A stretch of DNA of 64,000 nucleotides from Sporomusa silvacetica DSM 10669 (GCF_002257705.1 NZ_LSLK01000060.1:62001-126000), one strand, 5' to 3'; positions 25,341-35,189 are shown, counted from the first letter of the stretch. Program-made: numbers and translations. Notes: a model not told the origin generated them from the sequence alone.

Positions 25341-25374
25341 AAAAAACACCAACTCATTACAGTTGGTGTTTTTC
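25341..25374 (-). terminator. Terminator overlapping the response-regulator stop
   Basis: AAACACCAACT/AGTTGGTGTTT stem with T-run on the minus strand; the left arm codes the last residues (EKHQL) of the regulator. Confidence 0.85.
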
Positions 25375-26073
25375 GGCTTCCTTATTAGAAATCATATAAC
25401 CTACTCCAGGGTAGGTTACTATCAAGCCACCCTCATAGTCTGCGTGTTTGATTTTTTGACGGATACGGGCTATGGCTACCCGTAGATATTCAACATCATC
25501 TCGGTACTCACTGCCCCATACATCACTTAGAAGCTGTTCATGTGTCAATACTTTGCCCACATTGACCATTAATAACGAAAATAGACCATATTCTGTTTCG
25601 GTGAGTTTTAGTTCTTTATTGCCTAGCCATACTCGTCGCTGAGCCAGGTTAAGCGTAACCTCACCATTTTTTATTTCGCTTGTTAAATAGTTATTAGCTA
25701 TCCGCTTGGCAGAACGGCGTAAAACAGCCTGAACTCTGGCAAAAAGCTCGTCAAGGGAGAAAGGTTTTGTAAGGTAATCATCGGCTCCCAGGTTGAGTCC
25801 CTGCACTTTGTCAGTTGAATTGCCCCGCGCCGTTAAAATAATAACCGGCACGTCAGAAAACGTTCGCAATCTTTTTAATAATGTAAAACCATCCATCCCT
25901 GGCATCATGAGATCCAGCAGAATGAGTTCCGGATCTAATAAATCAATGTTTTCCAGCGCCTCCGAACCATTTAGAAAACTATGAGGCTCATAGCCCAGCG
26001 ACTTGAGATTGGCAGAAATGAACCGCAGTATTTTCGGCTCGTCGTCAATAATAATTATTTTACTTTTCTTCAT
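25357..26073 (-). CDS. OmpR/KdpE-type response regulator
   Basis: 238 residues from the ATG at 26073, which overlaps the kinase stop by 14 bp. Receiver domain MKKSKIIIIDDEPKILRF with acidic pair DD, phospho-Asp in LILLDLMMPGMDG, switch Thr in VIILTARG and Lys in DDYLTKPF; then winged-helix DNA-binding domain (LTETEYGLFSLLMVNVGKVL, YLRVAIARIRQKI). Partner of the kinase encoded just upstream. The spacing and layout resemble KdpE, but no kdp genes are adjacent, so the target is unknown. Confidence 0.92.
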   Translation of the reverse strand: MKKSKIIIIDDEPKILRFISANLKSLGYEPHSFLNGSEALENIDLLDPELILLDLMMPGMDGFTLLKRLRTFSDVPVIILTARGNSTDKVQGLNLGADDYLTKPFSLDELFARVQAVLRRSAKRIANNYLTSEIKNGEVTLNLAQRRVWLGNKELKLTETEYGLFSLLMVNVGKVLTHEQLLSDVWGSEYRDDVEYLRVAIARIRQKIKHADYEGGLIVTYPGVGYMISNKEAEKHQL

Positions 26074-27940
26074 ACTTATCACCATCACAGTTGTATTGAG
26101 GTATTGAAATAGTAAATACACTCCCAATCCCTTGACTGCTTTCCGTTCTGATGCTGCCACCATGGGCTTCGACAATCCCTTTACAAATTGCCAATCCTAA
26201 CCCAGTACTGCCGCTTGGGCGTATTTTCCCATTTTCCACACAGTAAAATCGGTCAAATACTTTATCCAAGTGCTCTATATTTATCCCAATACCATTATCT
26301 GCTACGCTGATATGCACATATTTTTCATCATAGCTGGCTAAAATTTTGATTTGCGGACTACGCTCATTATAACGGATGGCATTTGTAAACAGATTTAACA
26401 TCACTTGGGCCAAACGAATTCTGTCACCATAGATAAAAGGCAAAGTTTTCTCCACCGTTGATTCGATCGTTACTCCGCTGGCAAAATGTTTGGGCAGCTT
26501 TTTAATGGCATTATCCACAACAACACTTGGCCGCACAGGTTCCCGGTCTAAACCTATGGCTTTGGCATCAATTCGAGAAATATCCAGCCAATCGTTTACC
26601 AATTCCTGAATACGGTCAATATCTTCATGAATTCCTGTTAACATTTCTCGTTTGAAGTCTTCCTCCCATTCAGCATCTACACGCAACAAGGTTTCAACAC
26701 TGCCTTTAATGCTGGTAATGGGTGTTTTGAATTCATGAGACACCATCGAAATCAAATCACTCTTAAGCTTATCGACTTCTTGCGCTTTAGTAACATCCCA
26801 CCAAACAAAGCCTTTGCCAATGGTGTAATTTTCGTCACTAATAACAGGAAAAGCTGACAGCATCATATATTGCTGCACATCTCCACTCAATAATTTGAAC
26901 TTGTAAATACCATATCTCTGCCTGGCCTGTTTAATAATTTGCCTGTCAGCCTCAGATAATCGTCCGGCTATAGCATCAAATATATATTCTTCCGGTAAAC
27001 CACGCAGCCTGCCGTGGCGAATACCAAGCAACTTGGCCATATGTCCATTAGCGTACGCTACTTCACGCCGATTGTCAACTAAAGTGATGGCATCATTCAT
27101 ACTCTCCAGAACGGCCTTTAAAACAGCATGATTTTGTTGCAGTGTTTGTGACAGCATTTCCTTTTGAATAATAATCCCGGCAGAACAGGACAATGTTTCC
27201 AGGAAATTCTTATCTGCGTGACTTAGCGGGGAATTGGACACTACCAAATGTCCAAAAGTAGTATTGCCTGAGCGAATAGGCTGAATATAGTACCTGTGCG
27301 CGTTTTTATGCCTAGGTCTAGCCACCGCTTCGTTGTCATTAATGCCGCTCATATCCTCACCGTAAGGCCCCATTAAAGAAACTACCGGTTTGGTAAGGTA
27401 TAAATTTACCTTAACCCCTGACAGCTCAAAAAACTGTCTGAGGCACCCCTCAATGATCTTTGGCCCTCCTGGGTAGGGTGTGGTAGGAGTAATTAACTGA
27501 TTTAGTATGGCAAGCTCACGGTTGGTTCTCTGTAGGCTTTCAGTTCGTTCTTCTACCCGTTGCTCCAGCTCAGCATTCAGCTTACGCAGCGCGTGCTGAC
27601 CTTCTTTGGTTTTCTGTGCCATTATGAAAAATTGTTCGGCCATCATAGGAAACTCACAGGGGGCAAAACGCGGAAAACTAACCGGCTTAATCTCATAGCT
27701 TTCACTCATTACTTCTTGAATATATTCCACAAGAATTTTGAGCGTATTATTTATCCGTTTTGCATGGAAATAGCCTACCAAGAGGGTGAACACCAAAGTA
27801 ATACCAATGTTAAAAACCACCGACTCCAACGAGGGTTCCTTTGTCTGCACTAGTTGAAGAGTGCTGAGAAAAATTACTGGAATTATAGGGATAACGGCAA
27901 AAGCAATCCAAAGATGGGCTTTGATTGATAAGCTGTTCAT
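26060..27940 (-). CDS. Membrane sensor histidine kinase
   Basis: 626 residues: two N-terminal membrane helices (about 9-29 and 42-60) with almost no periplasmic loop, a coiled-coil linker, a GAF-like segment (about 150-280), a PAS domain (about 285-390), the HisKA box VSHEFKTPITSIKGSVE, and an ATPase domain with N box NLFTNAIRYN, G1 DNGIGI, F box FDRFY and G2 GLGLAI. All catalytic motifs are present. Sensing is probably cytoplasmic or in the membrane. Followed by its regulator with a 14-bp overlap. An RBS (GGGAGG) precedes the ATG. Confidence 0.92.
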   Translation of the reverse strand: MNSLSIKAHLWIAFAVIPIIPVIFLSTLQLVQTKEPSLESVVFNIGITLVFTLLVGYFHAKRINNTLKILVEYIQEVMSESYEIKPVSFPRFAPCEFPMMAEQFFIMAQKTKEGQHALRKLNAELEQRVEERTESLQRTNRELAILNQLITPTTPYPGGPKIIEGCLRQFFELSGVKVNLYLTKPVVSLMGPYGEDMSGINDNEAVARPRHKNAHRYYIQPIRSGNTTFGHLVVSNSPLSHADKNFLETLSCSAGIIIQKEMLSQTLQQNHAVLKAVLESMNDAITLVDNRREVAYANGHMAKLLGIRHGRLRGLPEEYIFDAIAGRLSEADRQIIKQARQRYGIYKFKLLSGDVQQYMMLSAFPVISDENYTIGKGFVWWDVTKAQEVDKLKSDLISMVSHEFKTPITSIKGSVETLLRVDAEWEEDFKREMLTGIHEDIDRIQELVNDWLDISRIDAKAIGLDREPVRPSVVVDNAIKKLPKHFASGVTIESTVEKTLPFIYGDRIRLAQVMLNLFTNAIRYNERSPQIKILASYDEKYVHISVADNGIGINIEHLDKVFDRFYCVENGKIRPSGSTGLGLAICKGIVEAHGGSIRTESSQGIGSVFTISIPQYNCDGDKYEEK

Positions 27941-27961
27941 GTTTTCCTCCCTGCCATATAT

Positions 27962-28003
27962 AAAAGAACCAGGTCTCCCGCAACACGGTTCCTGGTTCTG
28001 TTT
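27962..28003 (-). terminator. DUF2284 gene terminator
   Basis: AGAACCAGG/CCTGGTTCT stem with TTCTTTTATATA on the minus strand, between the DUF2284 and kinase genes. Confidence 0.8.
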
Positions 28004-28015
28004 ACGTTTCTATTA

Positions 28016-28576
28016 CTACTCTTCGCTATTAAACAGTATAAGTCCTACATAAGATACTGTATTCTTCCCATTATAGTACGGAATTCCACAGGCTTTTTCT
28101 AAATTAATAACATCAATTCCATAGGCCTCCACTGACGCGAAGGCTTCTTCCGGAAATCGGCAGGGCTCATTATCCAAATAGGCACATTTAGCACAGAATT
28201 CACAGGAACCTGCATTTAAGGGAAGAACTTGCTGCATTTTATGTTTATTTTTTACACTAGCCAAAATGTCTCGAAACACGCCATCATGAACCTTCTTGGC
28301 AGCCATCATGCCTTTCCAGTCAAACGAACTTTTCATCTGATGGACGGTCTGGAACAGGAGTCCGTGTGTATACTGACAGGCCCGCGCTTTCAATTCATCA
28401 AACGGTCCGACAGCGGGCGGGCATACCCAATTGGTATTATATTTTCGGCATACATTTTGCTCGCAGGCTTTTCTAAAGTCCTCGACAAATTTGATTTTCG
28501 CAACCTCGGCAATGGCCGCATGATCGGCTTTAGCTGCTAACGCCGCTTGTACTAATTCACTTAAAATTATTTCCAC
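28016..28576 (-). CDS. DUF2284 metal-binding protein
   Basis: 186 residues, GTG start with AAGGAGG 8 bp upstream. Cys-rich: CRKYNTNWVCPPAVG near residue 43 and SCEFCAKCAYLDNEPCRFPE near 124, then SVEAYGIDV. These are the hallmarks of DUF2284, predicted to hold an iron-sulfur or other metal centre. Members are common in anaerobes and acetogens near corrinoid or redox genes; the exact role is unknown. It is a single-gene unit with its own promoter (28721-28749) and terminator. Confidence 0.85.
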   Translation of the reverse strand: MEIILSELVQAALAAKADHAAIAEVAKIKFVEDFRKACEQNVCRKYNTNWVCPPAVGPFDELKARACQYTHGLLFQTVHQMKSSFDWKGMMAAKKVHDGVFRDILASVKNKHKMQQVLPLNAGSCEFCAKCAYLDNEPCRFPEEAFASVEAYGIDVINLEKACGIPYYNGKNTVSYVGLILFNSEE

Positions 28577-28720
28577 CTTCTTACCTCCTTCGATTTCTAG
28601 TCAATTGCCCACTATAGTTTATTGAACCTCGTCCGGTATACGCAAAGACAACTTCAGCCACATCACAGATAAGACAATTTGAGTGTTGGCTTTCGGAATA
28701 TTATGTATATACATATATAT

Positions 28721-28749
28721 AGATTATCCAAAAACAGTTATCTTGTCAA
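28721..28749 (-). promoter_or_regulatory. Sigma-70-type promoter for DUF2284 gene
   Basis: Minus strand TTGACA, 17-bp spacer, TAATCT. Confidence 0.65.
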
Positions 28750-28888
28750 ATTTTCTACTATTATTGTAATTTGTATCCCTTATATTTAAGACTAGACTTG
28801 CTTATTGAAGAAACTACACCCTGAACTGCATTACATTTATTCTTAATTGCTCAGCCACTTTGATTTTTCGCTTACGATGCTTTCCTAT

Positions 28889-28966
28889 TGTCATATGGAA
28901 AACACCTCAATGTATGGGTAGTGTTTTTTTCCTTCACTTAACCAGACATTGAGGTGTTTTTTATTG
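28889..28966 (-). terminator. Porin gene terminator
   Basis: AAAACACCTCAATGT and ACATTGAGGTGTTTT arms with a long loop; T-run on either strand. Lies about 20 bp after the porin stop. Confidence 0.75.
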
Positions 28967-28985
28967 CCAATACATTTTGTCTTAT

Positions 28986-30335
28986 TTAGAAGAACCAGTC
29001 TAATTCGGCTTTTGCCGTATTTAATTTTCCGGTGTGAATGCCGTCAGTCGGTTTGAGAGAAGCAACCCAGAACATCATACCGACATTTTTGTCAAACATT
29101 ACCTGCCCAGAAAGTTCCGGACCTTTAAGACCCCAATCGTATTTTGAGACCCAATAGTTATCAGGGGCGATTGATGAGTATGCCTCTGCATTAATATAGC
29201 GTAGCGTAAGCCCATAAGATCCAGGAACATTAAGATCTGCACGCTTGTAATTAACGCCAACTATATATGCTTTATTTTGCGTATTTGCATCAGACCCACC
29301 GCAAGTACCAAACAGCTGCACATCTTTGTTAAGCATTTTATCCGCCCCGACTTCCCATAGGTTGATATTATCTGAGATAACCGTTGAATCAGAACCATTA
29401 TTTGATAGATGGTGGTATGCCGCTTTAAAATTGGAATCTTTAGCGAGCGGAGCATCATATTCTAAAGCAGCATAACGATTTTCAGTCGTACTAGAAATGA
29501 TGGCCGGGTTAGTGGCATTGCCGGTCCACCATTGTCTGAAGTAACCATATGTCACTATTGTCTTAGTTTTGTCACCAACAGCAAACTGTACACCGTCAAC
29601 CCCTTTACGTCCCAGGGGTACTATAAGACCGTAAGCAGATCCATAATCAAATTTACCAGCCTTAACCGTTGTAGCACCCACAAGGCCTTCGGCGTATATT
29701 TGATCATCATGCTGAGATCCTTCTACATTGCCGTCACTAGTCCCGGGAGATGTCCAATACCCACCGGTTCTAAGATCTCTGACAGCCTCGTCTTCGAGTT
29801 TTATCTGCCACTTGTCATTGACTTTGTAATTAATATACATATCTATACCTATCGCCGGATAATTGCCGTCACCCGAGTGCGGGGTATCGCCGGTTGCAGC
29901 AGTATGACCTTTGAAGCTGCCACTATTGTTCCAGACCTGATCTGATAAATGCAAGAAACCGGATACAGTAACTTTTTCGCTTTTCTTTTCCAATGAATCT
30001 ACACGCACGCCCAGGCTTTTCAGCTCACTGCCAAACTCTGCCGTCAGTTTATCAATTAACGCTTTATCTTCTTTACTGGCCTTTTCGGTATTCCACACCG
30101 CCCGAGCAACCATTTGCGCCATTTCATAGCGGGTAACAGCTCGATCTCCCTGGAAGTTGCCTTTACCGTCACCATCAATAAGTCCGTCTTGTTGTAACTT
30201 ATGCACGGCATCGTACGCCCAATGCTTAGCGGGAACATCCCCAAAGGGATTGGCCGGAGCAGCAAATGTAGTACCGGTAATGCTAACCAATGATGCTAAT
30301 GCCAAAGCTACAAGAAGTTTTTTTCCTTTTTTCAT
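28986..30335 (-). CDS. SLH-domain outer-membrane porin (OmpM type)
   Basis: 449 residues. Signal peptide MKKGKKLLVALALASLVSIT...FAA, one S-layer-homology domain (about 28-80; FGDVPAKHWAYDAVHKLQQDG, VTRYEMAQMVARAV), a short coiled coil (about 90-120; LRVDSLEKKSEK preceded by GSELKSLG), then a beta-barrel rich in alternating aromatic strands ending in LDWFF. In Negativicutes such proteins tether the outer membrane to peptidoglycan via the SLH domain while forming a pore. It is the last gene after two methyltransferase genes and an MFS gene on the same strand, suggesting uptake of their substrate. Confidence 0.9.
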   Translation of the reverse strand: MKKGKKLLVALALASLVSITGTTFAAPANPFGDVPAKHWAYDAVHKLQQDGLIDGDGKGNFQGDRAVTRYEMAQMVARAVWNTEKASKEDKALIDKLTAEFGSELKSLGVRVDSLEKKSEKVTVSGFLHLSDQVWNNSGSFKGHTAATGDTPHSGDGNYPAIGIDMYINYKVNDKWQIKLEDEAVRDLRTGGYWTSPGTSDGNVEGSQHDDQIYAEGLVGATTVKAGKFDYGSAYGLIVPLGRKGVDGVQFAVGDKTKTIVTYGYFRQWWTGNATNPAIISSTTENRYAALEYDAPLAKDSNFKAAYHHLSNNGSDSTVISDNINLWEVGADKMLNKDVQLFGTCGGSDANTQNKAYIVGVNYKRADLNVPGSYGLTLRYINAEAYSSIAPDNYWVSKYDWGLKGPELSGQVMFDKNVGMMFWVASLKPTDGIHTGKLNTAKAELDWFF

Positions 30336-30398
30336 ACTTTCCCCACCTTCAATACTCTTTTTATCCTGTGTTCGTAATAATTTGCCGATGGTATTGGA

Positions 30399-31508
30399 TT
30401 ACTTACCAGAAGCGGCAGCGACCATAGCTTTGACATTTTCAAATTTTGCATTTGGCGGTACGGTGCAACCGGAAGCAAGAATGAAACCTTTTCCCATATC
30501 CTTAATCAATTTAGTGGAATAGTTATACACTTCATCGGGAGTGCCAAGAGCCAAGATAGCAGCTGGAACATCACCTTTAATACACATGTGGTCGTCGAGA
30601 ACCTCTCTCACTTTATAGATGTTGGTAGCGCCATCGCATTCGAAGATGCATTTTTGTCTAGGTAAGGTTTTAAAAATTTCCAAATCGCGTTCCCAGTTAC
30701 CGTCAATGTGAAGGTCTGCTACCGCACCTTCTTCCACGATCATCTCAGCCGTTGCCTTCAAATATTTCCAGACAAAGCGTTTCCATATCTTCGGCGAATA
30801 GAAATCACTTGCCCCCCGTGCTGGTGAAATAAATACGACTAAAGGTTTAAGTGCACGTATTTGCTGCCGGAAATCTGCCAGCGTTTCTTCAAGAATAACA
30901 TCTAAAACAGCCTCTACCTTATCCGGCATCTTAAACATATCTCTCATGAATTTAGGAAATGATCGTCCGCCGCTCAAGTATTCATTAACCGTGATGGATG
31001 CGCTAGGAGTATACACCAGATAACCGGCATCTTCAAAATTTTTCGCAAATTGCGGGACATCCACCAATTGCGCAAACAACGAATCAACATCAATGCCTAA
31101 GCGATTTCTCAAATAGTCATCACTAAAATCTTTCCAACCCTTATTCAAAATGGTGTCATAGTCTTCTACTGTCATCATTTCCTGTTCATCAAGCTGCCAC
31201 GGAATATCATCCGGAAGCTCACGCCCAGGTAATTTGATTCTTGTATAAAACATCAATGGAAACATGGTTGCGGCCGCAAAAGTACCACCTGTTCCATCAA
31301 CATCGCCTAAATCTTTAAATGAAGTTAAAATTGCGTCATGAGAAGCTTTCATATTTGAGCAAAACTCTGCTAGCGTCATGCCTACATGTCTGGCAAAGAC
31401 AGCATCTCCAGTGATTATGACCGGCGCCCGATCCGTTTTTTCAAATGCGATGGTTTTTTTCAACCTTTCAGTGCGTTCTTGAAGTAATTGTTGTGCTGTT
31501 TTCATCAT
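30399..31508 (-). CDS. UroD-family corrinoid/coenzyme methyltransferase (MtaA-like)
   Basis: 369 residues, ATG at 31508 (GAGGAG 7 bp upstream). Uroporphyrinogen-decarboxylase fold used by MtaA, MtbA, CmuA and O-demethylase methyltransferases, which move methyl groups between a corrinoid protein and a thiol or folate. Zinc-site candidates: His267 and Asp269 in LHIDGNWERDL (where MtaA has His-x-Cys) and Cys348 in ASGCTVPPNA. The true UroD heme-pathway motifs are absent. Close paralogue of the gene at 41076. Downstream of an MFS carrier and another UroD-family gene; porin follows. Substrate unknown. Confidence 0.85.
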   Translation of the reverse strand: MMKTAQQLLQERTERLKKTIAFEKTDRAPVIITGDAVFARHVGMTLAEFCSNMKASHDAILTSFKDLGDVDGTGGTFAAATMFPLMFYTRIKLPGRELPDDIPWQLDEQEMMTVEDYDTILNKGWKDFSDDYLRNRLGIDVDSLFAQLVDVPQFAKNFEDAGYLVYTPSASITVNEYLSGGRSFPKFMRDMFKMPDKVEAVLDVILEETLADFRQQIRALKPLVVFISPARGASDFYSPKIWKRFVWKYLKATAEMIVEEGAVADLHIDGNWERDLEIFKTLPRQKCIFECDGATNIYKVREVLDDHMCIKGDVPAAILALGTPDEVYNYSTKLIKDMGKGFILASGCTVPPNAKFENVKAMVAAASGK

Positions 31509-31523
31509 AAATCCACTCCTCAA

Positions 31524-32708
31524 TTAAAATTTAGTATTTGGGCTTTCTAAATTAGTTATTTTGGCTTGCTGTGTGTACTGTTGCAGTATAAGTAGTACAC
31601 CACCAACTACAAGAGCTATTGCGCTAACCCATATAGGAAATCTTCCCGGGCCTTGACCAAATGCTCCGGAAATCGCGTCAAAAATGAAGGGCGCTGCAAA
31701 TTGCCCAATGCCGCCAAGCACGCATGCTAATGAAATACTAAATGCAACCCGTGAGGGCGGGGAAGCAACGGAAACTTCAGTAAAGAATGCCGGGCAAACA
31801 ACGGTAAAACCAACACCGCCAACAAAACACCCCACTAATATAAGATTGAAGTCATAAACCCCGGAGATAATTGCCATTCCAAGGCCGGTTATCACCCACC
31901 CCACAGGAATTGTCATTCCCTTCAGGATTTGTGCAATTTTACCGAACACAAGTCCTGTCACAAGGCCAGCCATGGTAAAAATTGTTACCGCTAACCCAGC
32001 ACTAGCAGCATTTCCCAGGTTTTCACCAACAATTTGGATAGCTATATCGATGAAAAAGACAAAATACAGCAGGCAATAGATAAAATACACGGATTCCAAA
32101 AAATACACTTTTCCAGGTAAAGGAACCCTTTTACATTCCTTCACTTCCTCCCGTACTACCTTGGCAGGCTCAGGAAGATAAGTGTACACAAATAGGAACA
32201 GTACTACCCCAACTAAGTAGGTCAGAAAGGTGTTGTGCCAACCAGTTGCACATAGCAAGCCACCAAGCAAAGGAAAAACAATCCCACCAATATTCATAAA
32301 AACACTTTGTAAACCCATGACGGTTCCGCGTTCGTTTCCTTCAAAAAAATCAGTAATAAGGACAGTAGCAAGCGGAAATAGCAAACCGACACCTAAACCC
32401 AGTATAGCCCTCATTACCAGAATCATCGTTAGATCATTCATAAAATAAGGAGTTAAACCACCGATTAGGAACAGCGCTACACCAAAAGTAAGAAGACCTC
32501 TCCTGCTTAAATAATCGCTCAATTTACTGAATACTAGCGAACCAAATACCATTGTTATCGAGGGCAACGTAACCAACAACATAATGGTCTGCGGACTTGC
32601 CTCCTTAAATGCCGCGCCAATACTGGCTAACGCCGGCGAAAGAGCCATAGCTCCCATAACAAATATTGAAACAGATAATACCACAACTTTCAGAAGTGTT
32701 CTATTCAT
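31524..32708 (-). CDS. MFS transporter
   Basis: 394 residues with about 12 hydrophobic helices. The loop 2-3 MFS signature appears as FSKLSDYLSRRGLLTFGV, and RAILGLGVGLLFPLATVLIT is the helix-4 motif. GAGAGGGTGA precedes the ATG. Flanked on both sides by UroD-type methyltransferase genes in the same orientation with gaps of about 15-20 bp, so it belongs to one operon and likely imports the methylated substrate or exports the demethylated product. Confidence 0.9.
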   Translation of the reverse strand: MNRTLLKVVVLSVSIFVMGAMALSPALASIGAAFKEASPQTIMLLVTLPSITMVFGSLVFSKLSDYLSRRGLLTFGVALFLIGGLTPYFMNDLTMILVMRAILGLGVGLLFPLATVLITDFFEGNERGTVMGLQSVFMNIGGIVFPLLGGLLCATGWHNTFLTYLVGVVLFLFVYTYLPEPAKVVREEVKECKRVPLPGKVYFLESVYFIYCLLYFVFFIDIAIQIVGENLGNAASAGLAVTIFTMAGLVTGLVFGKIAQILKGMTIPVGWVITGLGMAIISGVYDFNLILVGCFVGGVGFTVVCPAFFTEVSVASPPSRVAFSISLACVLGGIGQFAAPFIFDAISGAFGQGPGRFPIWVSAIALVVGGVLLILQQYTQQAKITNLESPNTKF

Positions 32709-32727
32709 GTATTCACCCTCTCTTTTT

Positions 32728-33864
32728 TTAATAATATCCGTATTTTTCTACTGCCTCAAAAAAGACTTTTACATTTGCGTGTTTGGCATTCATTGGCATA
32801 CAACAACCGCATGCATACAAAAAGCCGCCGCCCTTGCCCACAGTTTTAATAAGTTTTTGGCAATACTCGTCTAATTCACTTGGTGATGCAATCGTGAGAT
32901 ATGCAGCAGGCACATCGCCGTGGATAGCGCAATGGCCATTTAAGATTTCTTTGGCTTTAAAGATATCTGTGGATCCATCTAATTCCAATACAAATTTTCC
33001 TTTTGGTAATTCCAGAAAATATTCCAGATTTTTAATCCAATCACAATCAAAGTGCAGTATTGGCACAATGTCTTTGGCAGCTAACTTATCGACTAATTCT
33101 TGAAAATACGGCCAAACCAACCTATCGAAATATCTTTTGGAGATAAATTGTCCAGCAGACCGGCTTCCTCCTACAAAGACCCGGTTTACACCGGTAGCAG
33201 CTACCGTTTTTTGCGCACCTTCCACAAAAGCATCAACCAACATTGGAAATAACTCTTCCAGCTGGTCTGGTATCTGGAACATGTCTTTATAGTATTTTTC
33301 AATTGATCTGGTTAGCGAAAATGCATCAAAAGGAACTAATCCTCCTAAATCGCCGTATATTGGTGCCTGTCCCCGGTTTCGGATTGCTGCAAGTTCTACT
33401 GCTCGAATTCTCCCCGATTCGGCAATTCCTTTTATCACATCTTCACGGCTGATGTTATTGGCGCGTTCCAAAAAAGTCAGTTGGTATTCTCCAAACCCTT
33501 TATCTTTAACAATGGCATAGTCATCCCGGCTCATCACTTCTGTCTCAATAACTTGGCTTGCAGCGTTGTCATCCAACTCTTTGCCTGGTAATTTCATCTT
33601 GCCCATGCCTGCTCTTTCAGCTACATAACCACTGGTAATGCCGTTAATATCAGCACTACAATCCCACATAGGATAATCAGTAGCCAGTTTCTCAATGGCC
33701 GCCAATCCCTTTGTCTCAAATTCCCAAACAAATTCTTTGTTGGTTATCCCAGCATATTGTCCGGCATAATTTCCAGTCTCTGGTGCACAGACTATCCGGT
33801 CTACTGGTTGCAGATTAATCGTGGCCATTAAACGCTCCTCTGCTGTCATGGTATCCCTGGCCAT
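32728..33864 (-). CDS. UroD-family methyltransferase, divergent type
   Basis: 378 residues; GGAGGTGA before the ATG. Same fold as the neighbours at 30399 and 41076 but much diverged. Metal-site candidates: His271, Asp273 and Cys274 in LHFDCDWIKNL, and an unusual Cys cluster ACGCCMPMNA (Cys352, 354, 355). First gene of the leftward operon with MFS carrier, second methyltransferase and porin; the LysR gene at 34156 reads divergently from a 291-bp shared region and is its likely regulator. Methyltransferase function is inferred from family and context. Confidence 0.8.
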   Translation of the reverse strand: MARDTMTAEERLMATINLQPVDRIVCAPETGNYAGQYAGITNKEFVWEFETKGLAAIEKLATDYPMWDCSADINGITSGYVAERAGMGKMKLPGKELDDNAASQVIETEVMSRDDYAIVKDKGFGEYQLTFLERANNISREDVIKGIAESGRIRAVELAAIRNRGQAPIYGDLGGLVPFDAFSLTRSIEKYYKDMFQIPDQLEELFPMLVDAFVEGAQKTVAATGVNRVFVGGSRSAGQFISKRYFDRLVWPYFQELVDKLAAKDIVPILHFDCDWIKNLEYFLELPKGKFVLELDGSTDIFKAKEILNGHCAIHGDVPAAYLTIASPSELDEYCQKLIKTVGKGGGFLYACGCCMPMNAKHANVKVFFEAVEKYGYY

Positions 33865-34155
33865 TAAATCACCTCCACTTTTTCAGAAAAACTAACAAAC
33901 TTTTCGCTTGCCAACCGATTCTGATTCACATCCTTTTTTGATTTATCCAAATATTCTTTCTCGCTTTTTGATGATAGCACGGTGAGAAAATCATGTGAAA
34001 TTCAAAAATTGATGGCTGTCCCTAAAAAATATCATAACCATTTGAATAGTCTTACTATTGAGGGTGGTTGTATTTAGCGATATGCTTAAAGCAGCTTTAA
34101 CTATATGGGTGACTTTTCATAACTTCATGTTGCACTATGATTACGGAGGGATAAA
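33865..34155. promoter_or_regulatory. Divergent regulatory region, UroD-type operon / lysR
   Basis: 291 bp with promoters for both directions expected. I see no clean consensus pair; several T-N11-A type LysR-box candidates exist but none stands out. Confidence 0.4.
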
Positions 34156-35094
34156 ATGCAAGATATCCGGTATTTGCGCTCATTTATTTGCGTAGCTGAG
34201 CATTTAAACTTTACCAAAGCTGCCGAGCAACTTTACATTAGTCAGCCAACTTTAAGCAAGCATATTGTTGAGTTAGAGGAGCAGCTTGGTGTCCAATTAT
34301 TTATCCGAACCCACCACTCAGTCCGATTAACATCTCCTGGTGCCACCCTTTTTGAAGAATCCCGCTCTATTATGACCAAACTTGACGAGCTATTTGAAAA
34401 AACGCGCAAATCACAGATTAAGGTTTGGGGAACACTAAGAATTGGGTGTATAGGTATTGAACATGTCTTTTTGCCGAAAATCATCAAGCATTTTGTTGCC
34501 CTCTATCCGCACGTTAACCTCGATATCCAAATTATGCCTGTCAATAAGATCAATGAAGCTTTAGCGTGTCAGCAGTTGGATATCGGTTTTAATCCGTTCT
34601 TAGGCAATGAGCTTCCATCAAAATTCGAAGTACGTGAGGTTCGCAGAGCCCGTTTGTGTTTTATGTTGCCTCGCAATCACCCTTTTGCTAACAATTACTC
34701 TCTTGACCTTTCTGAACTTAAGCATGAACGTTTTATATTGGTAGATCCTGCTACTATGCCTATTGGTATAGACTGGTTTACTGAGCAATGTCAGCTTAGA
34801 GGATTTACCCCCAACATTGTTAGCCATCCTTTGCGAATCGAAGCACTGTTTTTGCAAGTAAGTGCCGGACTGGGTGTTTCTTTTTGGAGTTTCGATCCGG
34901 TATTCTGCCGAATGCTTCGCCATCACATTTCTCTTGTTGCTATGAATGGACCAAACGCCTATGGAAATATAGGTATCATATGGAAAAACGATAATCCAAA
35001 CCCAATAATTCCACTTTTTCTTAAAGAGTTTGATGGGATAAAATACAGCACGAAAACTCAGCTAAGAAAGCGAGCTGTCCCAAGTTTCGGTTAA
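34156..35094 (+). CDS. LysR-family transcriptional regulator
   Basis: 312 residues. N-terminal winged HTH (MQDIRYLRSFICVAEHLNFT KAAEQLYISQPTLSKH split here for length) followed by the linker helix and a two-lobe ligand-binding domain (LRIGCIGIEHVFLPKIIKHF...). GGAGGG before ATG. Divergent from the methyltransferase-MFS-methyltransferase-porin operon, which it probably controls. Paralogue of the LysR at 42424, which sits in the same arrangement next to the related methyltransferase at 41076. Confidence 0.92.
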   Translation: MQDIRYLRSFICVAEHLNFTKAAEQLYISQPTLSKHIVELEEQLGVQLFIRTHHSVRLTSPGATLFEESRSIMTKLDELFEKTRKSQIKVWGTLRIGCIGIEHVFLPKIIKHFVALYPHVNLDIQIMPVNKINEALACQQLDIGFNPFLGNELPSKFEVREVRRARLCFMLPRNHPFANNYSLDLSELKHERFILVDPATMPIGIDWFTEQCQLRGFTPNIVSHPLRIEALFLQVSAGLGVSFWSFDPVFCRMLRHHISLVAMNGPNAYGNIGIIWKNDNPNPIIPLFLKEFDGIKYSTKTQLRKRAVPSFG

Positions 35095-35100
35095 TATACT

Positions 35101-35152
35101 TAAACAAAAAGAAGTCCTGAACCCTATTAAAGGATTCAGGACTTCTTTTTGT
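35101..35152. terminator. Bidirectional terminator between lysR and nifJ
   Basis: AAAAAGAAGTCCTGAA and TTCAGGACTTCTTTTT arms with T-runs in both directions, between convergent genes. Confidence 0.9.
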
Positions 35153-35189
35153 TTTATTTGATATACATTCTAAAATATACTCCTATGTT

